From assembly GCF_029227915.1 (NCBI RefSeq), contig NC_079883.1, positions 19,404,001 through 19,468,000 on the forward strand: a DNA stretch of 64,000 bases. Direction: 5' to 3'. Shown here in pieces: positions 41,211 to 54,387 of the stretch. The notes below the pieces were generated by a model. The model was given only the letters and a program-made list of their open reading frames with translations. It was not told the DNA's origin and ran no database searches. Numbering within the stretch: position 1 is the first letter of the stretch; each line of letters starts with the position of its first letter. The position numbers and the translations under genes are program-made. The stretch comes from Hydractinia symbiolongicarpus (Eukaryota; Cnidaria; Hydrozoa; Anthoathecata; Hydractiniidae).

Positions 41211-41780
41211 TTAATTGCTATGGTTCTGAAGCAACAACACGAAAGCAAACAACAACAATGACAGATAATGTTAGAAGTATATTTCTCTTGTTTCATGTCA
41301 TAACTACACTTGAGTTTGGGGAAAGGGGGGCCCAAACCAGATGCGTGTGTTTCCATCCTTACCCTTAGTAAGACGTATCTCGTGGAAACGTCTGCGTATC
41401 TCGTGGAAACGCTAACTCAGCAACTTGCTTGGAAATTGCCTATATCTGAGCGACTCACTTGGAAATCGCCTACACCTCAGCAACTCGCTTGGAAATTGCC
41501 TACATCTGAGCGACTCACTTGGAAATCGCCTACACCTCAGCAACTCGCTTGGAAATTGCCTACCTCTCCGCGACTCACTTGGAAATCGCCTACACCTCAG
41601 CAACTCGCTTGGAAATTGCCTACATCTCCGCGACTCACTTGGAAATCGCCTACACCTCAGCAACTCGCTTGGAAATTGCCTACTACCTGCTATGGCGTAT
41701 CTTGTGGAAACGCACCTCATTTGTTAGGGAAACAAACGCATCTTCATCCCATTTGGCTGACGAAGGAAGCCCGACATCCC
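41211..41780. repeat. Direct repeat R1, first copy
   Basis: Nearly identical to 42541-43085, beginning TTTAATTGCTATGGTT and including a 30/60-bp minisatellite. It lies just upstream of the HECT start. Confidence 0.85.
41395..41700. repeat. 30-bp/60-bp minisatellite
   Basis: Alternating AACTCGCTTGGAAATTGCCT and GACTCACTTGGAAATCGCCT units in a 60-bp higher-order period. All frames are open across it, so the ORFs there are not evidence of a protein. Confidence 0.9.
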
Positions 41781-42182
41781 CACCAGCGCGGGTCAACAGT
41801 GCTTCTCCCTCTGGACAAAAAACTTGGCAATCGCAAGTAGCCAAATTTGGATCACCAAGAAAACCTTGAGGCAAGAGCACTGGTGTAAGCGAGCGCGCGT
41901 CTTTGATGCCAATTGATCCCTCCATCTTGCGTTGTAGATCGTTGCGTGTTGTAGTTCGTAGTATCGTTGCGTGTTATAGTTCGTTGTAGAAGACCCTTTG
42001 GGGCTACATCAATTGGTATCGTATGCACTTGTCATGTGTCGGATGATGGTCCGGTTATCGAGTTAACATAAGGGTTGTGGTTGATTGTAAAATTAGTTAA
42101 TATGGTGACAGTTGTGGACATTGATGCCAGTACATGAAGTGATTGATGTACATAAAAGAAAAAGAAAAAATATATAATAACA

Positions 42183-42197
42183 GGGTGGGTGGGTGGG
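42183..42197 (+). other. Potential G-quadruplex
   Basis: GGGTGGGTGGGTGGG: four G3 tracts with single-T loops, a pattern expected to fold as a stable parallel quadruplex. Confidence 0.7.
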
Positions 42198-42204
42198 CAA
42201 ACCA

Positions 42205-42545
42205 AACTATTAGCAAAATGTGATGATGGAAACTAGTTGACTTTAGCTGCTCCCAATTTATAGGTAGGCAAGGCAATCTTAGGGGCCTGGATCTACAACA
42301 GTATTGGTTAGTTACCTTGAGGGCCCCTAGTGTTCATGCCTTGTGACCACCCTTTTCACTAGTCTACCATTCTAGATTTGAAATAACATTGAGTTTCTAA
42401 AGTATATCCTTCAATGATGCTAGTAGCCATCTTTGTTGACACTTGAATACTGAATGCAATCAAAGCCAAGCCTCTCAACAAGGTATAAGTACTTACTTCA
42501 GGAACCGCAATTAACATGTGGTGAACTGTTGGTCCACCACCATTT
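42205..42545. repeat. Direct repeat R2, first copy
   Basis: About 99% identical to 47322-47662. Includes the 3' end of the SAM-domain exon in antisense (ACCGCAATTAACATGTGG), so it arose by duplication of that locus. Continues directly into R1 copy 2. Confidence 0.85.
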
Positions 42546-43085
42546 AATTGCTATGGTTTTGAAGCAACAACACGAAAGCAAACAACAACAATGACAGATA
42601 ATGTTAGAAGTATATTTCTCTTGTTTCATGTCATAACTACACTTGAGTTTGGGGAAAGGGGGGGGGGGATGTCAGGTTTGGTATCAGGGGGGCCCAAACC
42701 AGATGCGTGTGTTTCCATCCTTACCCTTAGTAAGACGTATCTCGTGGAAACGTCTGCGTATCTCGTGGAAACGCTAACTCAGCAACTCGCTTGGAAATTG
42801 CCTATATCTGAGCGACTCACTTGGAAATCGCCTACACCTCAGCAACTCGCTTGGAAATTGCCTACCTTTCCGCGACTCACTTGGAAATCGCCTACACCTC
42901 AGCAACTCGCTTGGAAATTGCCTACATCTCCGCGACTCACTTGGAAATCGCCTACACCTCAGCAACTCGCTTGGAAATTGCCTACTACCTGCTATGGCGT
43001 ATCTCGTGGAAACGCACCTCATTTGTTAGGGAAACAAACGCATCTTCATCCCATTTGGCTGACGAAGGAAGCCCGACATCCCCAA
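42541..43085. repeat. Direct repeat R1, second copy, with minisatellite 42765-42995
   Basis: Same as 41211-41780, with fewer minisatellite units and an extra poly-G tract (42657-42668). Confidence 0.85.
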
Positions 43086-45470
43086 TTTACCCCAAACTGG
43101 ATTTTTTACAGGAGACAATTTTGCAATCCATCATGTTATTAGCTAACTTTCAAAATCTGATAATACACAACTTTAAATTGACAAATAATAACTACAATTG
43201 CTGTCAATAATACAAAATCAATGAATAAGGATTGTACTTTAATTTAGAGTTATAGCAGTAATAGCACTATCAATTGTTAGTGGCAAGAATAAACTGAGGA
43301 TAATTTGGCGGAATCGGGTGAGGATGCTAGGCTGAAGAGAAGATATTGTCTCAAGCTCACGTGCGTGTTCCCAATAAATTCGCTATTCTCCTAGTAGTGT
43401 TCGCTCTTCTCCACTACATCCGGAGCTCTTCTCCTAGTAGTGTTTTCTGGCTTAACTAATCTCTCAATCACATCCGGAGCTCTTCTCCTGTGATTCCATT
43501 TCCTCTATCATACCTCACAAGAACCTACTCTTTATGAGCTCTAGCTTCTTTTGCATTTCACACCTGTTATTAACCTCTTGGTGCACCACCTCTGACTGTC
43601 AGCGCCGCATCCCTCTGCTGTTATTTCCCCAGTCATCTGTCCTGCTCGCGTGGTGCACCGTCGTTCATCTCCTCGCACCTGTACTTAATTCACCATACTC
43701 TTCCAGGGGTACACGCACATCTCTACACTTTGTGGCTGCCCAGGGCAGCCCAGCACCCCCAATTCCCCAAATGAAAATTCATTATCTATCAGGCAATATT
43801 TTTGACGAGAACTACGACGAGATAATTCAACATGCCATAACAGGCTTAACAAATAGACATGAAAAAAAAAAACTACATGCAAGTGCCTATAAATTAGCCT
43901 TTTACAATTCGGGTAATAAAATCTCCATTTGATAAAACGAACAATGGGCCAGCCTTAGCCCTTTCCTAAATGGAGCTGTTTTGGATGCCTTGATGTTAAA
44001 TGTAAATAGCAGTTCTGAAAATAGAAGCCTGACCTTATTTATTAATCACTCTAGGGCAAATGTATAATGGCTAATATGGAAGATTTCTTCATAAAAAACA
44101 TCAGAAACTTTTTTCATGTGGATTACTTTTACATTAACAAAATTAAAAATTTGAAGATAAACTTTTGGGATTTTGTCATTCATTAGTTTTCAAATTTCTC
44201 CCTGGAAATTTTAAAAGTTTTAACGAATAGCGGCGATAGAAATGCTTTTTTAGATCGTGTTTTAAAGTTTAAAATCGAAAAGAGGCGATAGAATTTATTA
44301 AACGAAAAGCGGCATTTAATAGTTGTGAACAATGCTTCTCGAATGTTTCTTAGATGAAACGCGCTGGAATTTTTTTTTTTTTTAAGTAATTAAATCAACA
44401 ATACATTCCCGCGCAATGTATTATAAAACTTCGCGAAAGATTTTTATTATTTGCTCCAATATTTCTTCACTAGCGCATTGTTTTTTAACACGCAAATATA
44501 AACTCGCAAAACGCTCAAGGGATTTAATTATAACAAAAGACAAACGACTGCCGTCCTCCACGCAAAGGTGTGATATTAGCGTGTACGCGGTAGATTACAT
44601 TCAGACTGTACTGTACTTAATCACTCTACAATGACACTTATTTAAATGCCTAATATAAAGGGAATACAATCGGAAGCATAACCGTATTTATATGCCCAAC
44701 CATTCTAAATTAAGGGCACTGACAATAAAAGCATTTCCAGATTTCCAAATTGCACAAAAGATATAGCCTGATCGAACAATTTTGAGTAGCATTCAAAATA
44801 CAGCTATGTGAAATGTTTATAAAATTGATCCTAAAGACTGGACACATATTGCAAAAAAAAAAAATTAAAAAATCCAACTTAAAGTGAGGTAGGATCGCCT
44901 AAGTAGAAATTGCCAATGAGAAGATCATGTGGATCTAAACTAGTAATCGGTTGAAAGCAACGCATAATTTTTTTTTTGGCGTTTAAAAAGGTTCCTTGCG
45001 CCAAGGAGTCGAGTTAAAATTTATCTAAACTACTCAGGAGTGTTTCCCGAGGCTCAACTCTCTGGTTTCACGGTAGTTTAACTACATTTTGCCGCTTTTT
45101 GCCAATTGTTGCGCGATTCCTTGTTTTCTGCCGTAAAATAGTCGACTTCGGCGGCAGCCGAAGTGTGGCCTTTTGACCCTCTTAAACAAACAAATAATTT
45201 TGACGACAAGAAGAATCGCGCCGAAGTGGGACTTTTGGACTCCTGTAAAACAAAGAATATGTGACGTCAAGAAGAATCCCGCCGAAGTCGTCGAAATTTA
45301 CAGTAAAGAAAGATTGAAATTAATTTACTCTACCTATTGTTATTGCCTCCCGGTAGCCGGTCGGTTAGATAGGGTAGGATTCAACATGTCTAAAGGCTAA
45401 GAAAGTTTTGTATTGACTTGCAGCAAGTAAATGGAAGGCTTGAATATATGATTGCGGAATGAAATTGAGC
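43086..45470. other. Non-coding interior of element D
   Basis: No gene recognised. A short repeated motif CACATCCGGAGCTCTTCTCC occurs twice near 43416 and 43470. The rest is AT-rich. Confidence 0.4.
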
Positions 45471-46810
45471 AATGTTGCTAAGAAGAAACATGACTGGAAA
45501 ACATTTATGCTCTTTGTTGCCTGGGATTGCAGAAGAAAGCAGTTTGGCAAAATAAACAGACTTTTTTGAGTTAACAAAATTATAGCATTAACTTTATAAT
45601 GAAAACGTTTTCAGGTACATCTGTTTACTTTTAATTGCATTGATTCTTGAGCTTTCTATTGCTGTGCTAGCAAGTTTGAGCATGAAACTGTTTATAGTTT
45701 CACTTTCAACAACTCTAAAAAGGCCTGTCTCAAACTCAAAGTTCTTGTGTTGTCTTGGGGTACCCACAAGTAACAAGACATTTGATAACAGTACAATAAA
45801 TCGAATAGCTGCATAACAACTTGTATGTTTGCTTTGTAGATTCAAAGCTCCTGGCAATAAACACTTTTTAAACGATTTCTTAAAATGCCACAAGGCCACA
45901 GACGAGAACACTAGTCGTGACTAGTTTTGGGAGAATGACTTCGACAAGACTTGATGATGATTGGTTTAAAAGCTCTAATCTTATATCGAGATAATTCCTG
46001 GGAACGATGTTAATTATAAAAATTAGGAAAAAAGCATGGTTTTAATTAATGGGTGAAATGACGAAAGTTTTTCACATTTCACTAAAGAAGTTATGCTGAC
46101 GGGCATGGAAAATGTTTGTGGTTCTACCAACATAACGAAATGACTTAGCATATATACATATACAGCGCTATCCTGATTGACACAAAATGTGTAAATGTAG
46201 TAACGATATCTGTTTTTAAATGATTTGTTTTGTTAAAAATTTTAAGTAGTTAGTGTTTATCGCATAACAGCTAGGTATTTCCAAGTTTGATTCAACATTT
46301 TAGAGTCTTAGCCAATAAGGGCTACATATTTTTGACTGAATGTTGTGCTAAATCAGTGGTCATTCACTTGTTGTGGTAGGTTGTGTTGTTTTTGATTAGC
46401 TATTGCTGCGTAAAAACCAAATTTTATATAGCGGCCTTTACTTGTGCAAAATCATGATATAATTTTTCTATTTTTATTTTATTTATCTGTTGTTGTTTAT
46501 GGTGTACTATGATCTAATAATACAAATAAAGCCTATTTACAATGCAGTTTGTGTTGTTGTTGTTGCTTATTTCTCTATATTTCTCCTTTTCCATGTGATT
46601 AAATGTTTCAAATAGATTAAATATCAAAATTTTTATTAGTAATAGATACCGTTTTGCATGTCTTTTACAGAATATAGTTTCTCCAAATTTATAGCCTTAA
46701 TATTGCCCCCAAAGCAATTATATTCACCAATAACTCACGAAAACAAGCCTGCAAATATTATTTTGGATGTGGAAAAAAGAAGTTTTTCTGGCTAGCTAAG
46801 TATAGTCTAT
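45470..46810. repeat. 1.3-kb dispersed repeat, copy inside element D
   Basis: Diverged relative of 50930-52380: shared stretches include CATCTGTTTACTTTTAATT, the AAACACTTTTTAAACGATTT region, and an end GGATGTGGAA...CTGGCTAGCTAA. No coding capacity. Both copies are in the same orientation. Confidence 0.65.
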
Positions 46811-47321
46811 TATAAGATTAAAAAGGGAAAACACGAGGCCAAATTTTCACGCAGATACAATTTACTATATACAGGTTGGAGCAGGATCGTATCATGATCG
46901 TCTATTGCGGTGAATGACCATAAACAACACTATACATAACATAACAAGTTATCATAATGGCAACCTGGCTACAAGGTTGGCATTACTTGTATAAAAGCCA
47001 TAATGGCTCTAGGGTGGTTAAAAAGTGACAGTTTCTGGGCTCCTAACATGATATAATATATAAAATGAAACAAACCGACCTGGCTACATGCAATATCTGT
47101 CCTGAAGAAATATCTGAAGGTTTCTCCTGATACCAGAGGTACATGATCCAAAATTTGCTACAGTCATTGGTTGTCATTGGATGCACTGCCATTATAGTAA
47201 TTGAAGCCAAAAGATGGAGTTGATGATATTAGTAGGTTGCAGTGATAGATGCTTCCTGAAAACGTGGAGCTAGCTTAAAATTATTTCAGTTAAGCAAGTT
47301 AGCAAAATGTGATGATCAAAC
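46811..47321. other. Unassigned gap in element D
   Basis: Nothing recognised. Confidence 0.4.
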
Positions 47322-47662
47322 CAAACTATTAGCAAAATGTGATGATGGAAACTAGTTGACTTTAGCTGCTCCCAATTTATAGGTAGGCAAGGCAATCTTA
47401 GGGGCCTGGATCTACAACAGTATTGGTTAGTTACCTTGAGGGCCCCTAGTGTTCATGCCTTGTGACCACCCTTTTCACTAGTCTACCATTCTAGATTTGA
47501 AATAACATTGAGTTTCTAAAGTATATCCTTCAATGATGCTAGTAGCCATCTTTGTTGACACTTGAATACTAAATGCAATCAAAGCCAAGCCTCTCAACAA
47601 GGTATAAGTACTTACTACAGGAACCGCAATTAACATGTGGTGAACTGTTGGTCCACCACCAT
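47322..47662. repeat. Direct repeat R2, second copy
   Basis: Partner of 42205-42545. This copy is joined to the intact SAM exon and is probably the original. Confidence 0.8.
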
Positions 47663-48183
47663 TTTTTGTCTCTACAACTCAAACCATATGTTTCTATATC
47701 AATGAAATCTTGCTCCAGAGAGTTACCATTATAATTACCAACAAATGTTTGATCTTTCTGTGGTATATCATAGTGTTTACGTATTTCGTCATGTAGCTCA
47801 GGGTATTTTGTAGATCGATTAAATAGTGTCAAATAACTCTGGTTGTTTTCCATTGTATATTTTGATAACTTATCTTTACACTTCAATCCAACATTAACTT
47901 TGTAGGTTTCCCTTACAGTTATCGGACGGTTATGAATATCATATTTCCCAGAGTGGGCTCTTTTCAATATTTTTCTTAGTTCATCTGCCTTTTCATGATA
48001 GGACTTCTCTTCAACCACAGGGAGTGCAAATATCAGCCGATATGATAATATATCTCCATACGCCAACCCTAGCTCCACAAGCTTTTGTTGTTCAACTTGA
48101 GGAGCCACATTATCGTCAATTTTGTTCAGGATGAACGAATTCAACAAATACTCTATACCTCTGGACTCAAGGAAAGTTTTCAC
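47616..48183 (-). CDS. SAM-domain protein, single exon of a spliced gene
   Basis: Bounded by an acceptor (TTTTGTTTAG before 48183) and a donor (GTAAGT at 47615-47610). The first ~48 residues (VKTFLESRGIEYLLNSFI, then LVELGLAYGDILSYR) resemble a SAM domain. A charged region follows (ADELRKILKRAHSGKYD), then YTMENNQSYLTLFNRSTKYPEL and SLEQDFIDIETYG. Other exons were not found with confidence; an ATG-led stretch at 49142 (minus) is possible. SAM domains mediate protein oligomerisation or RNA binding. It could be an accessory protein of element D. Confidence 0.5.
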
Positions 48184-48339
48184 CTAAACAAAACATATAG
48201 CTATTATCAAAACTGACTTGTGTGATGTGAAAGATTTCCTTAGGTCAGTGTGTTTCTTTGCCTACTATCTTCGTAGATTTGCAATAAATAAAGCGAAATA
48301 AGCTAGCTAATTGCTTGTTTACCTTTTCAAAGGTTCTGT

Positions 48340-49100
48340 TCTGCCCGGATACTAAACGCTGCCCTGATTAAGTACGGCAGCTTGTCCCGGTTAAGAACAG
48401 GGCAGAAAATACATAATCAGGGCAACATAATCAGGACGGGCGGGGGCTTATTACTCAAAAAACATTATTTGGTACTTATAAAAGGAACATAATCAGGGCA
48501 GGCTGGTTTATATACAACAGTCTCATACTATTTCGCACTTATTATAGAACGCACATAATCGGGGAAGACCGGCTTATGTATGACAGCCAAATATTATTCG
48601 AGACTTATAGAACAAATATAATCGGGGTCGACCGCTTTTATATCATTCGTCATCACTTCTGACAAGCAAATAGCCCTGCTGGCAAAGTTTTTGTTGTTTT
48701 CAAATGAAACGAAATTTCGTGGCAAGCAAATACTAAACTTTGGGATTCGCAAGTTTAATAACTTTTCACCAAACCTAATTCCTGCAAAAAGAATAATTTA
48801 GGTTCCGTGAAATTTAGTTACTTCAAAGTACTATATGTTGAAATGTATTTACTACAAGAGTAGTTTATACTAAGAATTACGTTGAGACTTTTTTCTTTCG
48901 CCATGTCTAGTTTTTAGGGGTGTTCTATCTTTCAGAGAATGTTTAATTCATAAAAATTCGAAGAAAATGCCAATCACAGCCTGCCTGGCCAGGCCATTTA
49001 TATCAGCGTTCATAATCCGGACACCACGACATAACCAGTGCAAAAAAACATAATCGGACCATGCGTACATAATCCGGTTGTCCCTGTTGTAAACAGGCCG
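48340..49100. repeat. Subterminal CATAATCxGG repeats of element D
   Basis: At least seven copies of CATAATCAGG/CATAATCCGG/CATAATCGGG, e.g. near 48410, 48488, 48554, 49011 and 49071. Some lie in a degenerate ~70-bp tandem unit. They sit next to the right TIR and could be subterminal binding sites. Confidence 0.55.
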
Positions 49101-49271
49101 TTTTCGCAATCTGGGCAGAACAGTTCCAGCTGCAGCTGCCATTTTCTATGAGTTCTGAGAAGTAACTTTCTAAAATTCCGTTCTAGTGTTCCAGGGCTCT
49201 AATTTGCAGACCAGAACACTGCGCCCTTGGCCACATGCCGTTGTTTTTCGAAAATCTTCTGCGAGAAGAAA

Positions 49272-49548
49272 AGCGCGGCCGCGTCATTTACCGCCTGTTT
49301 TACTTTAAAATTAACGGCAGAATCAGTGGCAAAAAGCGCGGCCGCGTATTTTAGTACCTGTTTTAGCTGCCACATTCTGCAGACCAGATTTGAAAACTGG
49401 CGGTAAAACTCGCGGTGAAACACGCGGCCGCTGCTATAAAGACGCGGCCGCGCTTTTTAAAACGCGGCCGCACATAATTTCACGCGGCCGCGTCTTTTAC
49501 AGTGCGCCTATTTTAAATGAAAACAAAACGTTGTAATCAGCCACGGTA
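49272..49548 (-). repeat. Right TIR of element D, NotI-octamer array
   Basis: GCGGCCGC at 49275, 49338, 49424, 49444, 49464 and 49484. Inverted partner of 37722-37978. Confidence 0.8.
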
Positions 49549-49554
49549 TTCAAT
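49549..49554. repeat. Target-site duplication (right)
   Basis: TTCAAT, identical to 37716-37721. Confidence 0.8.
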
Positions 49555-50234
49555 ATTGGCGAAATGTCTTTAATTTAAATAATGTTTTGAAAGTTTCTTT
49601 TCATTAAAATTCATGAGCTCTAACTAGCTGGCTGGGCTGTGACATCCTGAGACAGCTTTACTTCACATATTTATAAAGGACATATTAAATGGCTATTATT
49701 TTTCAGGTGGGTGATTTTGTTAAGAACACATTAGAAATTATAGGAGAAGATCTGGGAACTCTAGTTGCACACAAATTTTTCTAGTATGCACAAAAAATTT
49801 TCCTATTTTTAAAATCAAAACTAACAATGACAGGTTGTAGTGCTAAGTTTATGGGTTATTGTTGGATCCAGGTTAACATGCTTGTCACTTTCTAATCATT
49901 TTCAATTAAAATGACCAACATTTAAATTTAGCATCAAAATTTATGGAATCTTTCATTTTTCAAGTTTATACTCTAAGTAAACTGCCCCTCTAAATACTGG
50001 AGCGGATTCACACATTGGCGAACTCAGCACTCGCCTAAGGAGAAATTTAGCCTCCCCGCGCTTTCTAGAATCGTTACAATTAGGTTCCGTTTTCACTTCG
50101 CTTTTTTATATTATTTTGTAGCAGTATCTCCTTCACGGTGCTTTGCCGAGTCTGTAAGATTTTTCCTAGTGCTACGGTACCGATTTAATATTTTGTCCTA
50201 TTCCATACTTCAGGCCTGTTCCAAGTGATTCCAT
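49555..50234. other. Intergenic host DNA
   Basis: No gene recognised. Confidence 0.4.
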
Positions 50235-50700
50235 AGGCTACCGTAAAATTTGGTAAAGTCGGCGAGAAGTACATCTTATGGCATTCCAAAGTCACATTAA
50301 TACAGTTATCTTAAGATAACAAATGTTATCTTAAGATAACTCTATTAATGTGACTTTGGAATGCGTGCATATTCACATTAATGTCCTGATTGTAAGATAA
50401 CTCGAGTAATCTTAAGATAACATATTAATGTGATAATTATATCTTTACTTTGTAGTTATCTTGAGATTAGAGATGTTATTAATACAATTTGACGATATTT
50501 TTGCTAACTTAAGATAACTCGTGTTATCTTACAATCAGAACATTAATGTGAATATGCACGCATTCCAAAGTCACATTAATAGAGTTATCTTAAGATAACA
50601 TTTGTTATCTTAAGATAACTGTATTAATGTGACTTTGGAGTGCCATAACATCTCGCCGACTGTGAAGTGCTTTTCGCCGACTTTGGGTAAATTTACGGCA
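50235..50700. mobile_element. Nested palindromic MITE
   Basis: Two long inverted arms (about 50262-50425 and 50515-50675), each with inner palindromes built on GTTATCTTAAGATAAC. Outer ends share CCGTAAA...AAGTCGGCGA. There is no coding capacity, so it is a non-autonomous fold-back element. Confidence 0.75.
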
Positions 50701-50929
50701 GTTTTCTATAGGCCGACAGAAATTCCACCTTACAAGGACAATTGTTTATTTTAATCGCTGACCGTTGCATTTGACAATCTCGGCAAGGTAGGCTGAGGTT
50801 TCCCTATTTTAATCCTAAATCCCATTGCTAAAGCCGTGATGAATGGCATCACGGCTTTAGCAATGAACAAAGTCTGCTGCAAGAAACAATAAAATCAACG
50901 ATGTTAAAATTTTGCACGCGAAAAAGAAG

Positions 50930-52380
50930 AAACATTGCTGGAAATTTATTCCCTGTGTCGCCTGTTCATTGCAGAAGACTTTACAAAAATAATAGCATTA
51001 ACTCGATGACTACGCTTTAAGGCACATCTGTTTACTTTTAATTCCATTGATCTTAGAGCTGTTTATAGTTTCACTTTCAACAAATTTGAAAAAGCTTTGT
51101 GTCAAATTCAAAAGAACTTTATGTTGTCTTGGGTTTCTTTTTTATTTAAGTAACAAGACATTTTATAACATCACAATAAATCGAATAGCTATCCAGCTGG
51201 TTTGTTTTGTAGCTGGTGAAGGTGTAATGTATATAACAATTTGTTGACTTCAGCTGGTTATTTTTTGTATCTGGTAAAGGTGTAATGTATATAACAATTT
51301 GTTGACTTCAGCTGGGTTTTTTTTGTAGCTGGTAAAGGTGTAATGTATATAACAATTTGTTGACTTCGTAACAACTTTGTATGTTTACTTTGTAGATTCA
51401 AGGCTTCTGGCAGTAGACACTTTTGAAACGATTTTTTAACATGCCACGGGGCCAAGGAAGAGAACACTAGTTTTGGGAGGAAAACTTTGAGAAGACTTTA
51501 TGATGTTTTGGTGTAAAATATCAAGCCTCATATCGAAATAATTCCTGGAAATGGTGCTAATTATATACAATTCGAATAAGAAAAAGGCATGGCTTTATTT
51601 AATGAATGAAATGACAAAAGTTTTTCACATTTTCACTAAAGAAGTTGTCTTGCTGATAGAGTTGAAAAATGTTTGTGATTCTACCAACATGGGGAACATG
51701 ACTTAGTATATATACTTATTACAACCCTATCCAGATGGACACAAAAACGTGTAATAATGTAGTTATGATGTCTGTTTTTGAATGATTTTGTTTTGGTAAA
51801 AATTTAAAGTATTTATAGTAATTATTGCATAACACATAACAGGTATTTTCAAGTTTGTTTCAACATTTTAAAAGTCTGAGCTAGAAATAGTTACCAAAAA
51901 ATAAACAGTGTTTTTCTTGTTACTAGGCTAATAGGGCTAAATATTTTTTGACTGAATGTTGTGCTAAATCAGTGTTCATTCTTTCGTTTTTGTAGGTTAT
52001 TGTATTGTAAGGTTGTTTTTAATTAGCTATATAATCTTGCCATTTTTATTTTATTGTATTTATATGTTGTTGTTACTATGATCTAAAATTACAAATAAAG
52101 CCTAATTACGTATGCATTTTTGTGATGTTGTTTTTTGCTTATTTTTCTTTCAGGCCTCCTTTTCATGTTATTGAATGTTTTGAATTGATTAAATATAAAA
52201 AATTTTTATTAGTAATATATACTGTTTTGCATTACCGAATTATAAGAATTTTATGTCTTTTTTACTTAATTTAGTTTCCAAAAATTTATAGCCTTTCAGA
52301 GCTATTATATTCACCCATAGCTTGCAAAAAAAATTTCTGGATGTGGAAGAAGGAAGAAGTTTTGCTGGCTAGCTAATTTT
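50930..52380. repeat. 1.4-kb dispersed repeat, copy outside element D
   Basis: Relative of 45470-46810, ending TGGATGTGGAAG...GCTGGCTAGCTAA. It contains a private triplication at 51197-51370. Confidence 0.65.
51197..51370. repeat. Three tandem copies of a ~58-bp unit
   Basis: Unit includes GGTGTAATGTATATAACAAT and TTGTTGACTTC, repeated three times with small changes. Confidence 0.85.
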
Positions 52381-53666
<1,286 letters not shown>

Positions 53667-53969
53667 TTTTATTTTTAAAAGATCTACCTAAAAAAAAAGT
53701 TAGGAATGGACTGGCACACGGCTTACCGTCTGCATTTTTTTTGCCTGCCGATTTGCGTAGGATTTAAAGAGAACACAGTCAGCTTGTCATCAAAATATTA
53801 ATAAAAATAGACTCAAACATTGACTAACAACATTGAGTTTGTACTCAAGTGGGGTAATAACTTAAACAGCATCGATATATATGGCTACTAGCTATCAGTT
53901 AGATATTCACGGTAAAATGGTATCTTTTTTTAACATACTTCTGAAACGAGCCTCTCTAAAGTCGATGCT

Positions 53970-54115
53970 ACCTTAAACGTATTAATTTTCGCGCGTATTA
54001 AATTTCGCGAATCGCGAATTTTTTTGAAAATAGATTTTTCGCGAGTATTAAATTTCGCAAATCGACAAATTTAACCTATTTCGCGTGTACTTAATGTCGC
54101 GATTTTTTATTTTTT
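53970..54115. repeat. TTCGCGAATTAAA-type repeat
   Basis: Imperfect copies of ATTAAATTTCGCGAATCG and its variants, like those at 56540-57440. Confidence 0.5.
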
Positions 54116-54274
54116 AACGACGATAAAACACAAAGAATTGAAGCAGATGTGTAATTTCATGGAAATATTCTTAATATTTTTTTTAGGTATATGATTAAAT
54201 CACTAAAATACATTAACTTTTTAAATGACATGTTCATGTGAACGTATGTTAATACTTTAAAGAAACATATACAT

Positions 54275-54350
54275 GGTCGTTCAGCATATATATTTTTATG
54301 GTAATATTTCGACCTCCGTATTGGAGGTCTTCATCAGAATATACTAAATT
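54275..54350 (-). ncRNA. Hammerhead-like motif of Penelope-like element
   Basis: Minus strand: CTGATGA (54331-54337), an extra A, stem GACCTCC/GGAGGTC, GAAA (54307-54310), then an AT-rich stem III. The right inverted repeat lacks the CTGATGA half. The extra A before stem II is non-canonical. Confidence 0.35.
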
Positions 54351-54387
54351 TTTTAACGGTTGTCATTACATTGACATCAAATCGACG

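Larger units (their letters stand above)
37722..49548. mobile_element. Element D: 11.8-kb TIR transposon with integrase, HECT and SAM genes
   Basis: Starts TACCGTGGCTGATTACAACG and ends with its reverse complement. Flanked by a perfect 6-bp direct repeat TTCAAT (37716-37721 and 49549-49554). Terminal inverted repeats are about 257 and 277 bp. Inside are an open integrase (38061-39197), an open HECT protein (39555-41165) and a SAM-domain exon (47616-48183), with duplicated non-coding blocks and a minisatellite between. A 6-bp duplication suits an rve-type integrase. The boundaries are clear, so the insertion is comparatively young or well preserved. Confidence 0.85.

Noticed and set aside
41310-41840. 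176-codon ORF with QQLAWKLP repeats, and overlapping ORFs in other frames
   Set aside because: A 30/60-bp minisatellite keeps all frames open. No domain, and the copy at 42591-43142 differs in length only by repeat number.
48948-49142. 64-codon minus-strand ORF as first exon of the SAM gene
   Set aside because: It overlaps the CATAATCxGG subterminal repeats, so coding is doubtful; mentioned only as a possibility.
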